Shown in pieces: positions 43,946-52,352 of a stretch of 64,000 nucleotides of DNA (the first letter of the stretch is position 1; each line of letters opens with the position of its first letter). Origin of the DNA: Alicyclobacillus sacchari (GTDB lineage: Bacteria; Bacillota; Bacilli; Alicyclobacillales; Alicyclobacillaceae); NCBI RefSeq assembly GCF_004366795.1, contig NZ_SORF01000001.1, positions 310,001-374,000 of the forward strand. Direction: 5' to 3'. The position numbers and the translations under genes are program-made. The notes beneath the pieces are model-generated. The model made no database searches. It saw nothing but the letters and a program-made list of their open reading frames with translations, and was not told the origin of the DNA.

Positions 43946-44955
43946 TTGTCATGCTGAACCCAAAGCTCAACCAGCAACAGTTGGCGCAATTCTTGGCCGA
44001 ACTCGGCGTGACCGCCTACCCTGCGGGCGCAAACCGGGTCATGATCCCTGGAAACGACGCCGACCTGGCAAATCGCCTGTCACAGCTGCCCGAAGTCGTG
44101 GAAGTCGTCCCCGTTGCGCGCCCGTACCCGCTCGCAAGTCGCGAGTTTCAACAGGAAGACACCGTCATTCAGGTACGCGACATCCTCATTGGCGGCTCGC
44201 AACCAGTTGTCATGGCGGGACCGTGCTCTGTCGAGTCGGTGGAGAATATCATCGACATCGCGAAAGCTGTCAAGCGCTTGGGGGGCCACGTCTTGCGCGG
44301 CGGAGCGTTCAAACCGCGGTCAAGCCCCTATTCCTTCCAAGGCCACGGCGAAGAAGGACTCAAGATGATGGCCATGGCACGGGACATCACAGGGCTCGCC
44401 ATCGTCTCGGAAGTCATGGAACCCAATAAGGTCGAGCTCGTGGCAGAGTACGTCGACATTCTCCAAATTGGTGCACGCAACATGCAGAACTATCCTTTGT
44501 TGCGAGAAGCGGGTCAGTCGATGAAACCTGTGCTTCTCAAGCGCGGTCTATCCGGAACCATTGAGGAGTGGCTGATGGCCGCAGAGTACATTCTGGCACA
44601 AGGCAATCCGAACGTCATTCTCTGTGAGCGCGGTATCCGCACGTTTGAAACGGCGACGCGCAACACGCTCGATTTGAACGCCGTGCCAGTGATCAAAAGC
44701 CTGTCGCACTTGCCTGTCATTGTCGATCCGTCGCACGGCGTCGGCAAACGAGCCTTTGTTCGACCGATGGCACGCGCCGGCGTAGCGGCAGGAGCCGACG
44801 GCGTGATCGTGGAAATTCACCCGACGCCAGATCAAGCGATGTCTGATGCGGCACAAACGATTGATTATCAGGAGTTTGGGCTGATGGTAGAAGAAGTGAA
44901 CCTGATCGCTGACGTCTTACATGGCACTCGTAAAAAGGCGTTTGTAGGCGTTTGA
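43942..44955 (+). CDS. aroF: 3-deoxy-7-phosphoheptulonate (DAHP) synthase, type I-beta with regulatory domain
   Basis: The 337 residues start with a ferredoxin-like regulatory domain (about 1-70, as in Thermotoga-type DAHP synthases). The TIM barrel follows, with '[15 protein letters not shown]', '[17 protein letters not shown]', '[14 protein letters not shown]' and '[12 protein letters not shown]'. It is the entry step of the shikimate pathway. It is translationally coupled to acyl-CoA dehydrogenase 2, away from other aro genes, which strongly suggests dedicated shikimate supply for the cluster. Confidence 0.95.
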   Translation: MIVMLNPKLNQQQLAQFLAELGVTAYPAGANRVMIPGNDADLANRLSQLPEVVEVVPVARPYPLASREFQQEDTVIQVRDILIGGSQPVVMAGPCSVESVENIIDIAKAVKRLGGHVLRGGAFKPRSSPYSFQGHGEEGLKMMAMARDITGLAIVSEVMEPNKVELVAEYVDILQIGARNMQNYPLLREAGQSMKPVLLKRGLSGTIEEWLMAAEYILAQGNPNVILCERGIRTFETATRNTLDLNAVPVIKSLSHLPVIVDPSHGVGKRAFVRPMARAGVAAGADGVIVEIHPTPDQAMSDAAQTIDYQEFGLMVEEVNLIADVLHGTRKKAFVGV

Positions 44956-44984
44956 CAAGATCAGAAGGCTTGAAACTTTACTTC

Positions 44985-45022
44985 AGGGCACGCTGCGAAA
45001 TGACGGGCAGCGGCCCTTTTTC
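44985..45022 (+). terminator. terminator of the ligase-dehydrogenase-DAHP synthase operon
   Basis: AGGGC-CGCTGC (44985-44996) pairs with GCAGCG-GCCCT (45007-45017), followed by T5. Confidence 0.8.
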
Positions 45023-45077
45023 CATGTTCGGCACGTCGAGAACGTCGATGGGTGCGTCAACGCCGGATACACATTAC

Positions 45078-45106
45078 CCTCCGTGACCACAATAAGGCCA
45101 CGGAGG
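45078..45106 (+). promoter_or_regulatory. hairpin that covers the ribosome binding site of the ABM gene
   Basis: CCTCCGTG (45078-45085) is exactly complementary to CACGGAGG (45099-45106), and GGAGG (45102-45106) is the Shine-Dalgarno sequence of the following gene. The 13-base loop makes an 8-pair stem plausible, so translation could be gated by temperature or a ligand. Confidence 0.55.
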
Positions 45107-45113
45107 AATGGAT

Positions 45114-45428
45114 ATGACCAACTCAGAGACCATTGGCGCACCCCTTCCCCACTACGCTGTCATCTTAACCGTTGTGCCCGGTGACGATCTCGACGGCTAC
45201 CGCGAGATGTGTCAGCACCTCGTTGCAAAGGCCAAAACACACCCCGGTTTTCTGGGAATCGAAATGGCTGAATCCGACATCGGGATCGTCGTCTCGTACT
45301 GGGAGTCCATCGACGCCATCCGCATTTGGAGTGCGGACTCATTTCACCAAGCAGCGAAACATGAAGCGAAGCAACGTTGGTACAAGTCGTTTCGCACGCG
45401 CATCTGCAAGGTGGAACTGAATTACTGA
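45114..45428 (+). CDS. antibiotic biosynthesis monooxygenase (ABM) domain protein
   Basis: The ATG at 45114 is seven bases after GGAGG and preferred over the ATG at 45108. The 104 residues have the ABM ferredoxin-like pattern ('HYAVILTVVPGDDLDGYREMC', 'HPGFLGIEMAESDIGIVVSYWES', 'SFHQAAKHEAKQRWY'). Such proteins include small cofactor-free oxygenases and many with unknown roles. It is in the middle of the cluster, but its part in the pathway cannot be told from sequence. Confidence 0.8.
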   Translation: MTNSETIGAPLPHYAVILTVVPGDDLDGYREMCQHLVAKAKTHPGFLGIEMAESDIGIVVSYWESIDAIRIWSADSFHQAAKHEAKQRWYKSFRTRICKVELNY

Positions 45429-45487
45429 TGTGACGACGAGAGTGGAGACATGCGGTGTGACACCTTTTTCTCATGCGCAAAACTTCA

Positions 45488-45507
45488 GGCGGGCTCCATC
45501 GCCCGCC
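45488..45507 (-). terminator. terminator of the SDR-thioesterase-SDR operon
   Basis: GGCGGGC (45488-45494) pairs with GCCCGCC (45501-45507). On the minus strand a short T-run follows. Confidence 0.6.
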
Positions 45508-45514
45508 CTCACGC

Positions 45515-46276
45515 CTATCGCTTGAACGACGCAGCGCCGTCGTCGACAAAGTAGGCGTGTCCATTGAGAAAAGACGCCTCGTCGCTGGCGAGAAACGCCA
45601 CGACTTGCGCGACCTGCTCCGGCGTGCCCATTTGCCGCCGCATATGCGCCTTTTGGATCGTGTTCCACACGCGCTCGTCGGCCCGCCAAGCATCGACCAG
45701 CCCCGTGTCGATCATCCCTGGCGCAATGGCCACGACCCTGATGTTGTAGCGCGCAAGCTCTAAAGCAGCCGCCTTCGTCATGCCGACAACCGCCGCCTTG
45801 CTCGCGTGATACGGAAACTGGTTCTTATCCGCAATATAGGCGTAAATCGATGCCGTGTTGATGATGACTCCGCCGCGCTCGCGCATCTGTGCCGCTGCCG
45901 CCCGGATCCCGTAGTAAACGCCGTGCTGATTGATGGCAATGGTTCGATGATAGGTTTCTATTGGCATGTCGATCACGTTTTGCGATCCGTCCCCAAACAC
46001 ACCGGCGTTGTTAAACATGATATCGACCTGGCCAAAGGTCTCCACGGCAAATTGCACGAGGTCCTCGACGCTCTCGTAAGCGGTCACGTCGACGCGGTGA
46101 AACGATGCTTCGCCGCCCGCTTCACGAATCTCAGCGGCCACGCGCTCACCAGCCTCAGCGTCGATATCCGCAACGACGACCCTGGCCCCTTGTTCGGCGA
46201 ATAGCCGCGCACTCGCGCCGCCGATGCCTCCCGCTCCACCTGTTACAATGGCGACGCGCCCGTCGAATCGATTCAC
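45515..46276 (-). CDS. SDR dehydrogenase with classical Y-x3-K site
   Basis: A GTG at 46276 overlapping the thioesterase stop, with AGGGGGAAG upstream, gives 253 residues. The cofactor loop is 'TGGAGGIGG' (12-20), and the acidic D37 after the second strand suggests NAD. The catalytic residues are S143, Y156 and K160, a normal dehydrogenase/ketoreductase set unlike the Y-x6-K of the two FabL-like SDRs. It probably oxidises or reduces a ring hydroxyl or a 3-keto group. It is the last gene of a three-gene operon. Confidence 0.85.
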   Translation of the reverse strand: MNRFDGRVAIVTGGAGGIGGASARLFAEQGARVVVADIDAEAGERVAAEIREAGGEASFHRVDVTAYESVEDLVQFAVETFGQVDIMFNNAGVFGDGSQNVIDMPIETYHRTIAINQHGVYYGIRAAAAQMRERGGVIINTASIYAYIADKNQFPYHASKAAVVGMTKAAALELARYNIRVVAIAPGMIDTGLVDAWRADERVWNTIQKAHMRRQMGTPEQVAQVVAFLASDEASFLNGHAYFVDDGAASFKR

Positions 46277-46680
46277 ACCGCTTCCCCCTGTTCGTAGCCT
46301 GTCAACGCCGCTCGCCAATCATCCGGCACTGGGCTCGGAGTCCCGGCGCCATCGACGTGGACGTAGATGGATTGCGCTTCAAAAATCAGTTCATCCTGCC
46401 TCGTGATCGCAAAATCGAGCACGATACTCGTGTTGCCGATGCGATTTGTCCGCACCCAAATCGACAAATCGTCCTCAAACCGCGCCGACTTGTGATACTG
46501 CAATGTCGTTTTGGCGAGCACGGTCGTGGGCACCTCGCCGTATAGCTTGAGTTCATGCCGAAAGAACTCTTGAAACGCGAGATCGAGATACATGAGATAG
46601 TTTGCGTTGTAGACGATTAACTGGCCATCGACCTCTGGCCAGCGCACGCGAATGTCGTAGTGAAACCGAAAGCCTTCCAC
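46273..46680 (-). CDS. hotdog-fold acyl-CoA/ACP thioesterase (YbgC/4HBT type)
   Basis: A GTG at 46680 behind GGAGAGG gives 135 residues. The hotdog pattern 'YDIRVRWPEVDGQLIVYNANYLMYLDLAFQEFF' (in pieces) puts the catalytic Asp where 4HBT enzymes have it, followed by 'SIVLDFAITRQDELIFEAQSIYVHVD'. It would hydrolyse an acyl or ring thioester, perhaps clearing dead-end intermediates or releasing an acid. Confidence 0.82.
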   Translation of the reverse strand: MEGFRFHYDIRVRWPEVDGQLIVYNANYLMYLDLAFQEFFRHELKLYGEVPTTVLAKTTLQYHKSARFEDDLSIWVRTNRIGNTSIVLDFAITRQDELIFEAQSIYVHVDGAGTPSPVPDDWRAALTGYEQGEAV

Positions 46681-46717
46681 CTTAACCTCTCCTTCGCCAG
46701 AACTCACAAATGGCCGC

Positions 46718-47491
46718 TCAGGGTATTGGCAGGGTGATGCCACCGTCGATGCGAATGGTCTGCCCGCGAATCATCTCAGCTTCTGACGAACAGAGGAATA
46801 AGGCCAGATTCGCGATGTCGTCCGGCGTCACCATGCGGTGATACGGCATCTTCTCTTCCACTGCGGCCAACGTCTTGTCCATCTCCGGAAAATGACCGAG
46901 CGCATCCGTCAACACCGCCCCCGCCGAGATGGCGTTCACATTGATCCGCCTTGGCGCCAATTCGATGGCGAAATAACGGACAATGGACTCCAGAGCCGCT
47001 TTGCTCGATCCCACAGACACGTAATACGGAAATACGCGATCCGCCCCAAAGGACGACAAGGCCAGCATCGCACCACCTGTTTCCGGCATCAAATTCGCGG
47101 CCTGCTGCGCTCCGATGAGAAATGCCCGCGTGTTGACCTGCATCGTCCAATCCCAGCCCTTGGTGTCAACCTCCATGGCGAAGCGGTTGCGCCCGGAAGC
47201 CGCGTTATGGACGAAGACGTCGATCCGCCCAAAAACCTCGCGAATCTGTTCAAACATGGCGACGATCTTTTCCTCCTGCGCCATATTGGCGCGAACCAGC
47301 AAGGCCTTGCGCCCCAATGCCTCGACTTCAGCTGCCACCTCGCGGGCTTGATCCCCGTTTCGAAAATAGTTGATGACGACGTCTGCGCCCTCCTCCGCAA
47401 AGCGCACAGCAAGCCTGCGGCCAATCCCGCGCGAACTTCCCGTGACGCAGACGACTTGATTCTGATAACGATTGCCTGACGCTTGTCCCAT
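46718..47491 (-). CDS. SDR with enoyl-reductase signature (FabL-like) 2
   Basis: The 257 residues have the loop 'TGSSRGIGRRLAV' and 'NAASGRNRFAMEVDTKGWDWTM', very like FabL, with Y157 and K164 spaced Y-x6-K. The end is 'IRGQTIRIDGGITLP'. FabL reduces enoyl-ACP with NADPH. Here it is a second candidate for reducing a cyclohexenyl thioester, or an extra enoyl reductase for the elongation cycle. GGAGG precedes the ATG. Confidence 0.88.
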   Translation of the reverse strand: MGQASGNRYQNQVVCVTGSSRGIGRRLAVRFAEEGADVVINYFRNGDQAREVAAEVEALGRKALLVRANMAQEEKIVAMFEQIREVFGRIDVFVHNAASGRNRFAMEVDTKGWDWTMQVNTRAFLIGAQQAANLMPETGGAMLALSSFGADRVFPYYVSVGSSKAALESIVRYFAIELAPRRINVNAISAGAVLTDALGHFPEMDKTLAAVEEKMPYHRMVTPDDIANLALFLCSSEAEMIRGQTIRIDGGITLPIP

Positions 47492-47554
47492 TCTCAGTGC
47501 CTCCTGTAGCCGCGCTAGGGCCTAACTTCGTTCATCATAGCAAACTCCAACAGG

Positions 47555-47632
47555 CTTTAGCACCTGATTGTCATCGCAGCAAGTCCAACGACGTGGTATC
47601 ATAGAATCAGTTCTATGACCAAGTCATAAATT
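47555..47632. promoter_or_regulatory. second divergent promoter with two FapR-like boxes
   Basis: Box 3 is TTAGCACCTGATTGTCAT at 47557-47574 on the plus strand. Box 4 is TTATGACTTGGTCATAGA on the minus strand (47629-47612), with the palindrome TATGAC-CAA-GTCATA. A TAGAAT -10 element at 47602-47607 precedes box 4 by four bases, the same arrangement as at the first divergent promoter (41071-41138). Confidence 0.6.
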
Positions 47633-47681
47633 CACCGGCAAGTTGGGCGCATTTGCGATCCAGCACGAGAGGAGAACATAC

Positions 47682-48941
47682 ATGGCGGAAAAGACGCGCA
47701 TCGTCGTCACCGGAATGGGTGCCGTTACGCCATTCGGGGTCGGGGTAACCACGTTCTGGGATGGCATTGTAGGTGGCAAATCGGCCGTGCGGCAAACGGA
47801 AGACGAATATCTTCGCGGCTGGGCCCCCGTCGTCGCCGCAGCGCACGATTTCGATCCAGCGCTGTACCTTGATAAAAAGCAGGTTCAAAACAGTGACAGA
47901 TTCACGCAAATGGGGCTTGTTGCCGCCATGGAAGCTATCCGTGACGCAGGTTTTGGCGAGAGCGGCGATTTCGGATCGTATGCCATGGATCGCATCGGCA
48001 TATCCGTTGGCTGCGCATTCGGTGGCGTTCAGACTTTGGAAGACGGTGCCGCACGTTTGTCATCCGGGAGATCGTCACGCGTCGGTCCACGCCTTGTGCC
48101 CAAATCCATACCGAACGCTGCGGCGGCCAGCATCGCCATGCGCTATGGAATTCGCGGCCCGGTGATGACCTATTCGACCGCCTGTGCATCGTCGGCCAAC
48201 GCCATTGGCGAGGCTAGCTATTGGTTGCGTTTAGGCGAGGTCGACATGGTGCTGGCAGGTGGCGCCGAATGTCTGTTCAGTCCGGCCATTTTAGCGGGAC
48301 TGCGAGCGGCCGGGGCGCTTGCGACAGAAGGACCGGCGTCATTTGCCGCCTGGTCGCGTCCGTTTGACAAGGCGCGAACGGGTATGGTGATGGGCGAAGG
48401 TGCGGCGATGCTAGTGCTTGAGACGCTGGAGAGCGCACAGGCTCGCGGGGCTCATATTTACGCAGAGTTAACCGGTTATGGCTCGTCAAACGACGCCTAT
48501 CATGAAACCTCACCCGATCCGACTGGCCGCGGCGCGAAGTTGGCCATGGAGCGCGCGCTTAAAAGCGCGGGGCTCAAACCAGATGACATTGACTATATCA
48601 ACGCTCACGCGACGGCAACACCCGCTGGCGATCTCGCTGAATCCACCGCCTTGCGCGACATGTTCGGAGATCACATCGACGCCATTCCGGTGAGCTCCAT
48701 CAAGGGTGCGGTTGGGCACATGCTTGGCACGGCTGGCGCGATCGAAAGTATCGCGTGTATTCAGGCCTTAGAGACCGGCATGCTCCCGCCGACGCTCAAC
48801 TGCGATGACAAGGAAGATGTCGCGCCCCGCGACGTCGTTGCCAACGAGAGCCGCGCAGCCGACATTGCAACGGCACTGAGTTCGTCTTTCGGTTTCGGCG
48901 GCCAGAACGGTGTCCTTATCTGGCAGAAAACATCGTTCTAA
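47682..48941 (+). CDS. beta-ketoacyl-ACP synthase II-like (FabF family)
   Basis: The ATG at 47682 follows AGGAG. The 419 residues have the Cys-His-His triad of elongating ketosynthases: C168 ('YSTACASSANA'), H309 ('INAHATATPAGD') and H346 ('GAVGHMLGTAG'). It condenses acyl-ACP with malonyl-ACP. Its place in the cluster suggests a version tuned to bulky omega-cyclohexyl chains. No FabH-type starter enzyme is in the window. Confidence 0.92.
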   Translation: MAEKTRIVVTGMGAVTPFGVGVTTFWDGIVGGKSAVRQTEDEYLRGWAPVVAAAHDFDPALYLDKKQVQNSDRFTQMGLVAAMEAIRDAGFGESGDFGSYAMDRIGISVGCAFGGVQTLEDGAARLSSGRSSRVGPRLVPKSIPNAAAASIAMRYGIRGPVMTYSTACASSANAIGEASYWLRLGEVDMVLAGGAECLFSPAILAGLRAAGALATEGPASFAAWSRPFDKARTGMVMGEGAAMLVLETLESAQARGAHIYAELTGYGSSNDAYHETSPDPTGRGAKLAMERALKSAGLKPDDIDYINAHATATPAGDLAESTALRDMFGDHIDAIPVSSIKGAVGHMLGTAGAIESIACIQALETGMLPPTLNCDDKEDVAPRDVVANESRAADIATALSSSFGFGGQNGVLIWQKTSF

Positions 48942-48955
48942 ACATCCCGTCACAA

Positions 48956-48991
48956 AACATACAAAATCCCCTATGGACGTTTTTGTATGTT
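48956..48991 (+). terminator. hairpin after the FabF-like gene
   Basis: AACATACAAAA (48956-48966) pairs with TTTTGTATGTT (48981-48991). It is AT-rich and lies directly after the stop; it is probably part of the end of the transcript. Confidence 0.5.
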
Positions 48992-49036
48992 CATGTTAAA
49001 ATTCGGGATGAGAGATAAAAGGTACAGTGTGGAAAG

Positions 49037-49064
49037 AAAGAGCGGGGCGCGTGCCCCGCTCTTT
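49037..49064. terminator. bidirectional terminator
   Basis: AAAGAGCGGGGC (49037-49048) pairs with GCCCCGCTCTTT (49053-49064). It separates the FabF-like gene from the convergent aldo/keto reductase. Confidence 0.85.
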
Positions 49065-49090
49065 CGCGTTTGTGAACCCTTTCTATAGCA

Positions 49091-49981
49091 TCAGGTTTGC
49101 CCCATCCAGCCCGGCTCGGCGGCTCGTCGCCATGCGTCGCGGATGGCTTCGTACTCACTGGTCGGCAACGATCCCGCATCGACATAAGCCGCGTTCTGTT
49201 GCCACCGCCCCGGATTTTGCGTGCCGACAATCGCCGTAGATACCCCGGGGGTCGACAGGGTGAAACGAAGTGCAACCCCGACCGCCTCCGAAACGGGCAA
49301 CTTGGTGAACGGAAATTGTAACTTCGTAAACCTCCGCCAGTACTCGACGTAGTAGTCGACTTCCGGCATCGTCTGATACTGCCACGCGACATTCGCGATT
49401 GGCCGTTTGGCGATCACGCCCATACCGCGCGCCACAGCCAGTGGTAAAACCTCATCGAGGACGCTTTGGTCCGCGACATTGATGGACGTCTGCAGACTAT
49501 CAAAGACACCCAACTCTACCGCGGAACGAGCCGCCTCTCGATCCCCACTGTACCCCAAGAAACGAATCTTCCCCGCCTGCTTTGCCTTTTGCAATTCCTC
49601 AATTACGCTGCCCTCTTGGAGCACGTCGACGCCACAACTGTGGAGTTGCATCAAATCGACATAATCCGTCTTCAGCCGCTTCAGGCTGCGGTCGATGCTA
49701 TCGCGAACGGTGCGTGGATCCCAATCGGGTGTAGACAAGCCCGACGCATGCCCGCACTTGCTGAATACAAAGTAATCTGAGCGACGATGCGACACCGCCT
49801 TGCCAATCAACTCTTCACTGTCGCCATAGCACGCTGCCGTGTCGATGACGTTCAGACCCGCATCAAGCGCACTGCCAAGCAACCGATCGACGGTCCCAAC
49901 GTCGACGCCGCGGATTTCCGATCCGCCAAAACCCAAAGCGCTGACCTTCATGCCTGTCTTGCCAAATTCGCGATATTCCAT
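49091..49981 (-). CDS. aldo/keto reductase
   Basis: The ATG at 49981 follows GAGGAGG. The 296 residues have the family's tetrad region 'VIDTAACYGDSEELIGKAV' (Asp and Tyr), 'FSKCG' in place of the usual Lys motif, and 'VDLMQLHSCGVD' (His). The NADPH-binding end is 'STAIVGTQNPGRWQQN'. It reduces aldehydes or ketones; the substrate is not evident. It lies 32 bases downstream of the HAD gene and may share its transcript. Confidence 0.88.
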   Translation of the reverse strand: MEYREFGKTGMKVSALGFGGSEIRGVDVGTVDRLLGSALDAGLNVIDTAACYGDSEELIGKAVSHRRSDYFVFSKCGHASGLSTPDWDPRTVRDSIDRSLKRLKTDYVDLMQLHSCGVDVLQEGSVIEELQKAKQAGKIRFLGYSGDREAARSAVELGVFDSLQTSINVADQSVLDEVLPLAVARGMGVIAKRPIANVAWQYQTMPEVDYYVEYWRRFTKLQFPFTKLPVSEAVGVALRFTLSTPGVSTAIVGTQNPGRWQQNAAYVDAGSLPTSEYEAIRDAWRRAAEPGWMGQT

Positions 49982-50013
49982 GCCATCTGCCTCCTCAATA
50001 CATTGCGAAGAAC

Positions 50014-50796
50014 CTATTTTGCGCCAGACACGCAACGGCGCAACACATCAGCGAGTTCTCCCGGATGCCGAAGCTGCAGAGTGACGTCAGAGCGAGGCTG
50101 ACCTATGTAGCGATCAATGTAAATGGTGTTCATACCAAGCTTGATCGCAGGGCGCATTTCGTTGCGATAGTGATCGCCAACGCTGACCGCCTGGGCAGGA
50201 GGAATGTCGTATGCCGTGAGCCAGCGCGTGAAGTGTTCGGCTGTCCGATACGGCTTGCGCGCCTGAAACACGTAGTCCTCCAAGACGTCTTCAAGCTCCA
50301 GTTTGCGCAAAATCGCGCGACTGTCCGGTTCCGGACTGTTGGTTGCCATCACGACGTGTCGGCCCTCTCTGCGCAAGGCCACCATCGCGTCCCGCAAACC
50401 AGCGAGCGGCATCATCGCAAACGCGCCTGCCATAAAGTCGCGCGTCCGCAAAAACGCCTTATCTCGATCCGTCACAGAGACGCCATGCCGAGCGGCCACC
50501 GCCTGCAGGACGCCCCAGGGATCGTCGACATGCAGGTGTTGTTCGCTCGGTTCATCCTCCAGGGCGACTGGTTCGCCCGTCGCCCGTGTAAACGCACGCC
50601 CATAAAACGCACCATCATCCTCCGCGATGCCCGCCCGCGCCTCGCGTAGGAACGCCGCACGCTGCTCTTCGCCGACAAAGGTCGCCAACTGTTGCAGATA
50701 ATGCTCGAAATGCTCGGTCTCCGCGTACACGGTGCCATCGAGATCGAAAATAAACAACTTACAATTTGCCAACCGAGTGTATACGTCTTGGTTCAT
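50014..50796 (-). CDS. HAD-family hydrolase
   Basis: The 260 residues have motif I 'FDLDGTVY' (nucleophile and acid Asp), motif II 'VMATNSP', a Lys motif ('QARKPYRTAEHF') and motif IV 'VSVGDHYRNEM'. A helical cap sits between motifs I and II. It is a magnesium-dependent phosphatase of unknown substrate. It lies 30 bases before the MCP gene end, on the same strand. Confidence 0.88.
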   Translation of the reverse strand: MNQDVYTRLANCKLFIFDLDGTVYAETEHFEHYLQQLATFVGEEQRAAFLREARAGIAEDDGAFYGRAFTRATGEPVALEDEPSEQHLHVDDPWGVLQAVAARHGVSVTDRDKAFLRTRDFMAGAFAMMPLAGLRDAMVALRREGRHVVMATNSPEPDSRAILRKLELEDVLEDYVFQARKPYRTAEHFTRWLTAYDIPPAQAVSVGDHYRNEMRPAIKLGMNTIYIDRYIGQPRSDVTLQLRHPGELADVLRRCVSGAK

Positions 50797-50826
50797 CCTG
50801 CAGAATCCCCTTTGCTTCTATGTCCC

Positions 50827-52161
50827 TCACCTGTCTGTATCGACTGACGTGTAGCGAAATGTGCCGACAAGCGACTGCAACCGCTCCGCCATTTGCGTCA
50901 ATGTCGTACTGGAAGCCGTGATCTCCTCCATGGAAGCGAGTTGTTCCTCGGTCGAGGCGGCCACCGTCTGCATCCCGGCGTTGGTCATGCTGGAGACGCG
51001 CGTTAGCTCTTTGATACCGTCCTGCAGCTGCTGAGTACCACTCGAAATCCGGTCCATAAAACCGGATACCTCGCTGATATGATCCGTTACATTGTGCACG
51101 GACGCCTCAATGTCGGCAAACGACCTTTCGGTGCTGCGCACAATATCCATGCCTGCCGCCACTTCCTCGGTGGAAGCCGCCATTGACGCAACGACCACGT
51201 TGGTCTCAGACTGAATGGACTCGATCAAGCCCGCAATTTGCGTCGCCTGATCCGCCGACTGCTCCGCCAATTTGCGCACCTCATCGGCAACGACCGCAAA
51301 GCCGCGTCCGCTCTCGCCTGCCCTGGCCGCCTCGATCGCGGCGTTGAGCGAAAGTAGGTGGGTTTGCCGCGCGATGCGCGTCATCACGTCGACAATGGCG
51401 CCAATCTCGGCAGAGCGTTCGCCGAGCCCTTGCACGACGTCAGCCAACGACGCAACCGACTGCTGTATCGAAGCCATCTGCTCCATCGCCTTGCGAACCG
51501 ATGAACCGCCCGCTGTAGCCAAGTCGGTGGCCGCCGCAACCGACTGCGAAACGGCGCGGAACCGATTGGCAATGTCCGCAATGCCCCCCGCAATGGCGGT
51601 GAAGACATCAGTGCTGCTCTCGATTCGTTCCTCCTGGCGCCCGACGCCCGCCGATACTTCTTGCACCGTCACGGCGATTTGTTCCGACGCCTTGCCTGTC
51701 TGTTCAGCGCTGGCTGCTAGTTCCTCGGCAGCCGCAGCAAGTTGCTCGGCGGCACTGCCGACCTCGCTCACCAAGCGATTCAGGTTTTCTGCCATCGCAT
51801 TCATTTCATGTGCGAGCTGGCCGATTTCATCTCGGGATCGATGGCTGGAGCGCGCGGTCAAATTGCCCGCCGCAATATCCCGCAACACATCCATCACCCC
51901 GTGCAAAGGGCGGATTGCAAGTATTTGCACGAGCCACGTGATAATCAGGGCCGATACGATAATACTGATGGCGGTGTTGATATAGACCCCGTAATGCGTG
52001 TTTGGAAGGGCGCGGCGCACCAACCGATTGAGATAATTGGCGATGGGCGCACTGACGAGCAGGCTCAACACCACAATGAGGATGATCTTCGTCCGCAGAC
52101 TGAAGGATACGAGCCACTGTCCTGACCTTTTTTGATCTCCTGGGACCGATTCATTGTCCAT
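50827..52161 (-). CDS. methyl-accepting chemotaxis protein with minimal sensor region
   Basis: The ATG at 52161 follows GAGGAG. The 444 residues have two transmembrane helices (about 22-42 and 58-79) separated by only about 15 residues. A HAMP domain follows (about 80-133), then a long coiled signalling domain with the conserved tip '[26 protein letters not shown]' (in pieces). Most chemoreceptors have an external ligand domain of 100 residues or more. This one may sense membrane state, energy or an internal signal. Confidence 0.9.
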   Translation of the reverse strand: MDNESVPGDQKRSGQWLVSFSLRTKIILIVVLSLLVSAPIANYLNRLVRRALPNTHYGVYINTAISIIVSALIITWLVQILAIRPLHGVMDVLRDIAAGNLTARSSHRSRDEIGQLAHEMNAMAENLNRLVSEVGSAAEQLAAAAEELAASAEQTGKASEQIAVTVQEVSAGVGRQEERIESSTDVFTAIAGGIADIANRFRAVSQSVAAATDLATAGGSSVRKAMEQMASIQQSVASLADVVQGLGERSAEIGAIVDVMTRIARQTHLLSLNAAIEAARAGESGRGFAVVADEVRKLAEQSADQATQIAGLIESIQSETNVVVASMAASTEEVAAGMDIVRSTERSFADIEASVHNVTDHISEVSGFMDRISSGTQQLQDGIKELTRVSSMTNAGMQTVAASTEEQLASMEEITASSTTLTQMAERLQSLVGTFRYTSVDTDR

Positions 52162-52253
52162 TCGGCACACTCCTCGCGAAATCACTTACGCATCCTCATC
52201 TTACTACAAATACCGCCCTTTCTCTGCAGCATGATGGGACAAGTTTCACGCCG

Positions 52254-52277
52254 AAAAAAACGGAGGCGTTGCCCTCC
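52254..52277 (-). terminator. terminator-like hairpin upstream of the MCP gene
   Basis: On the minus strand GGAGG (52277-52273) pairs with CCTCC (52266-52262) and is followed by G and seven T. No minus-strand gene lies before it within the window, so it may be an attenuator in the MCP leader. It lies about 90 bases before the start. Confidence 0.45.
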
Positions 52278-52352
52278 TCCCCTCATGACATTCATAATAG
52301 AAACGGCTTGACTGCGCCCTGTGCCAGATTCGGGGCGATGGGAGGTGTCTGG

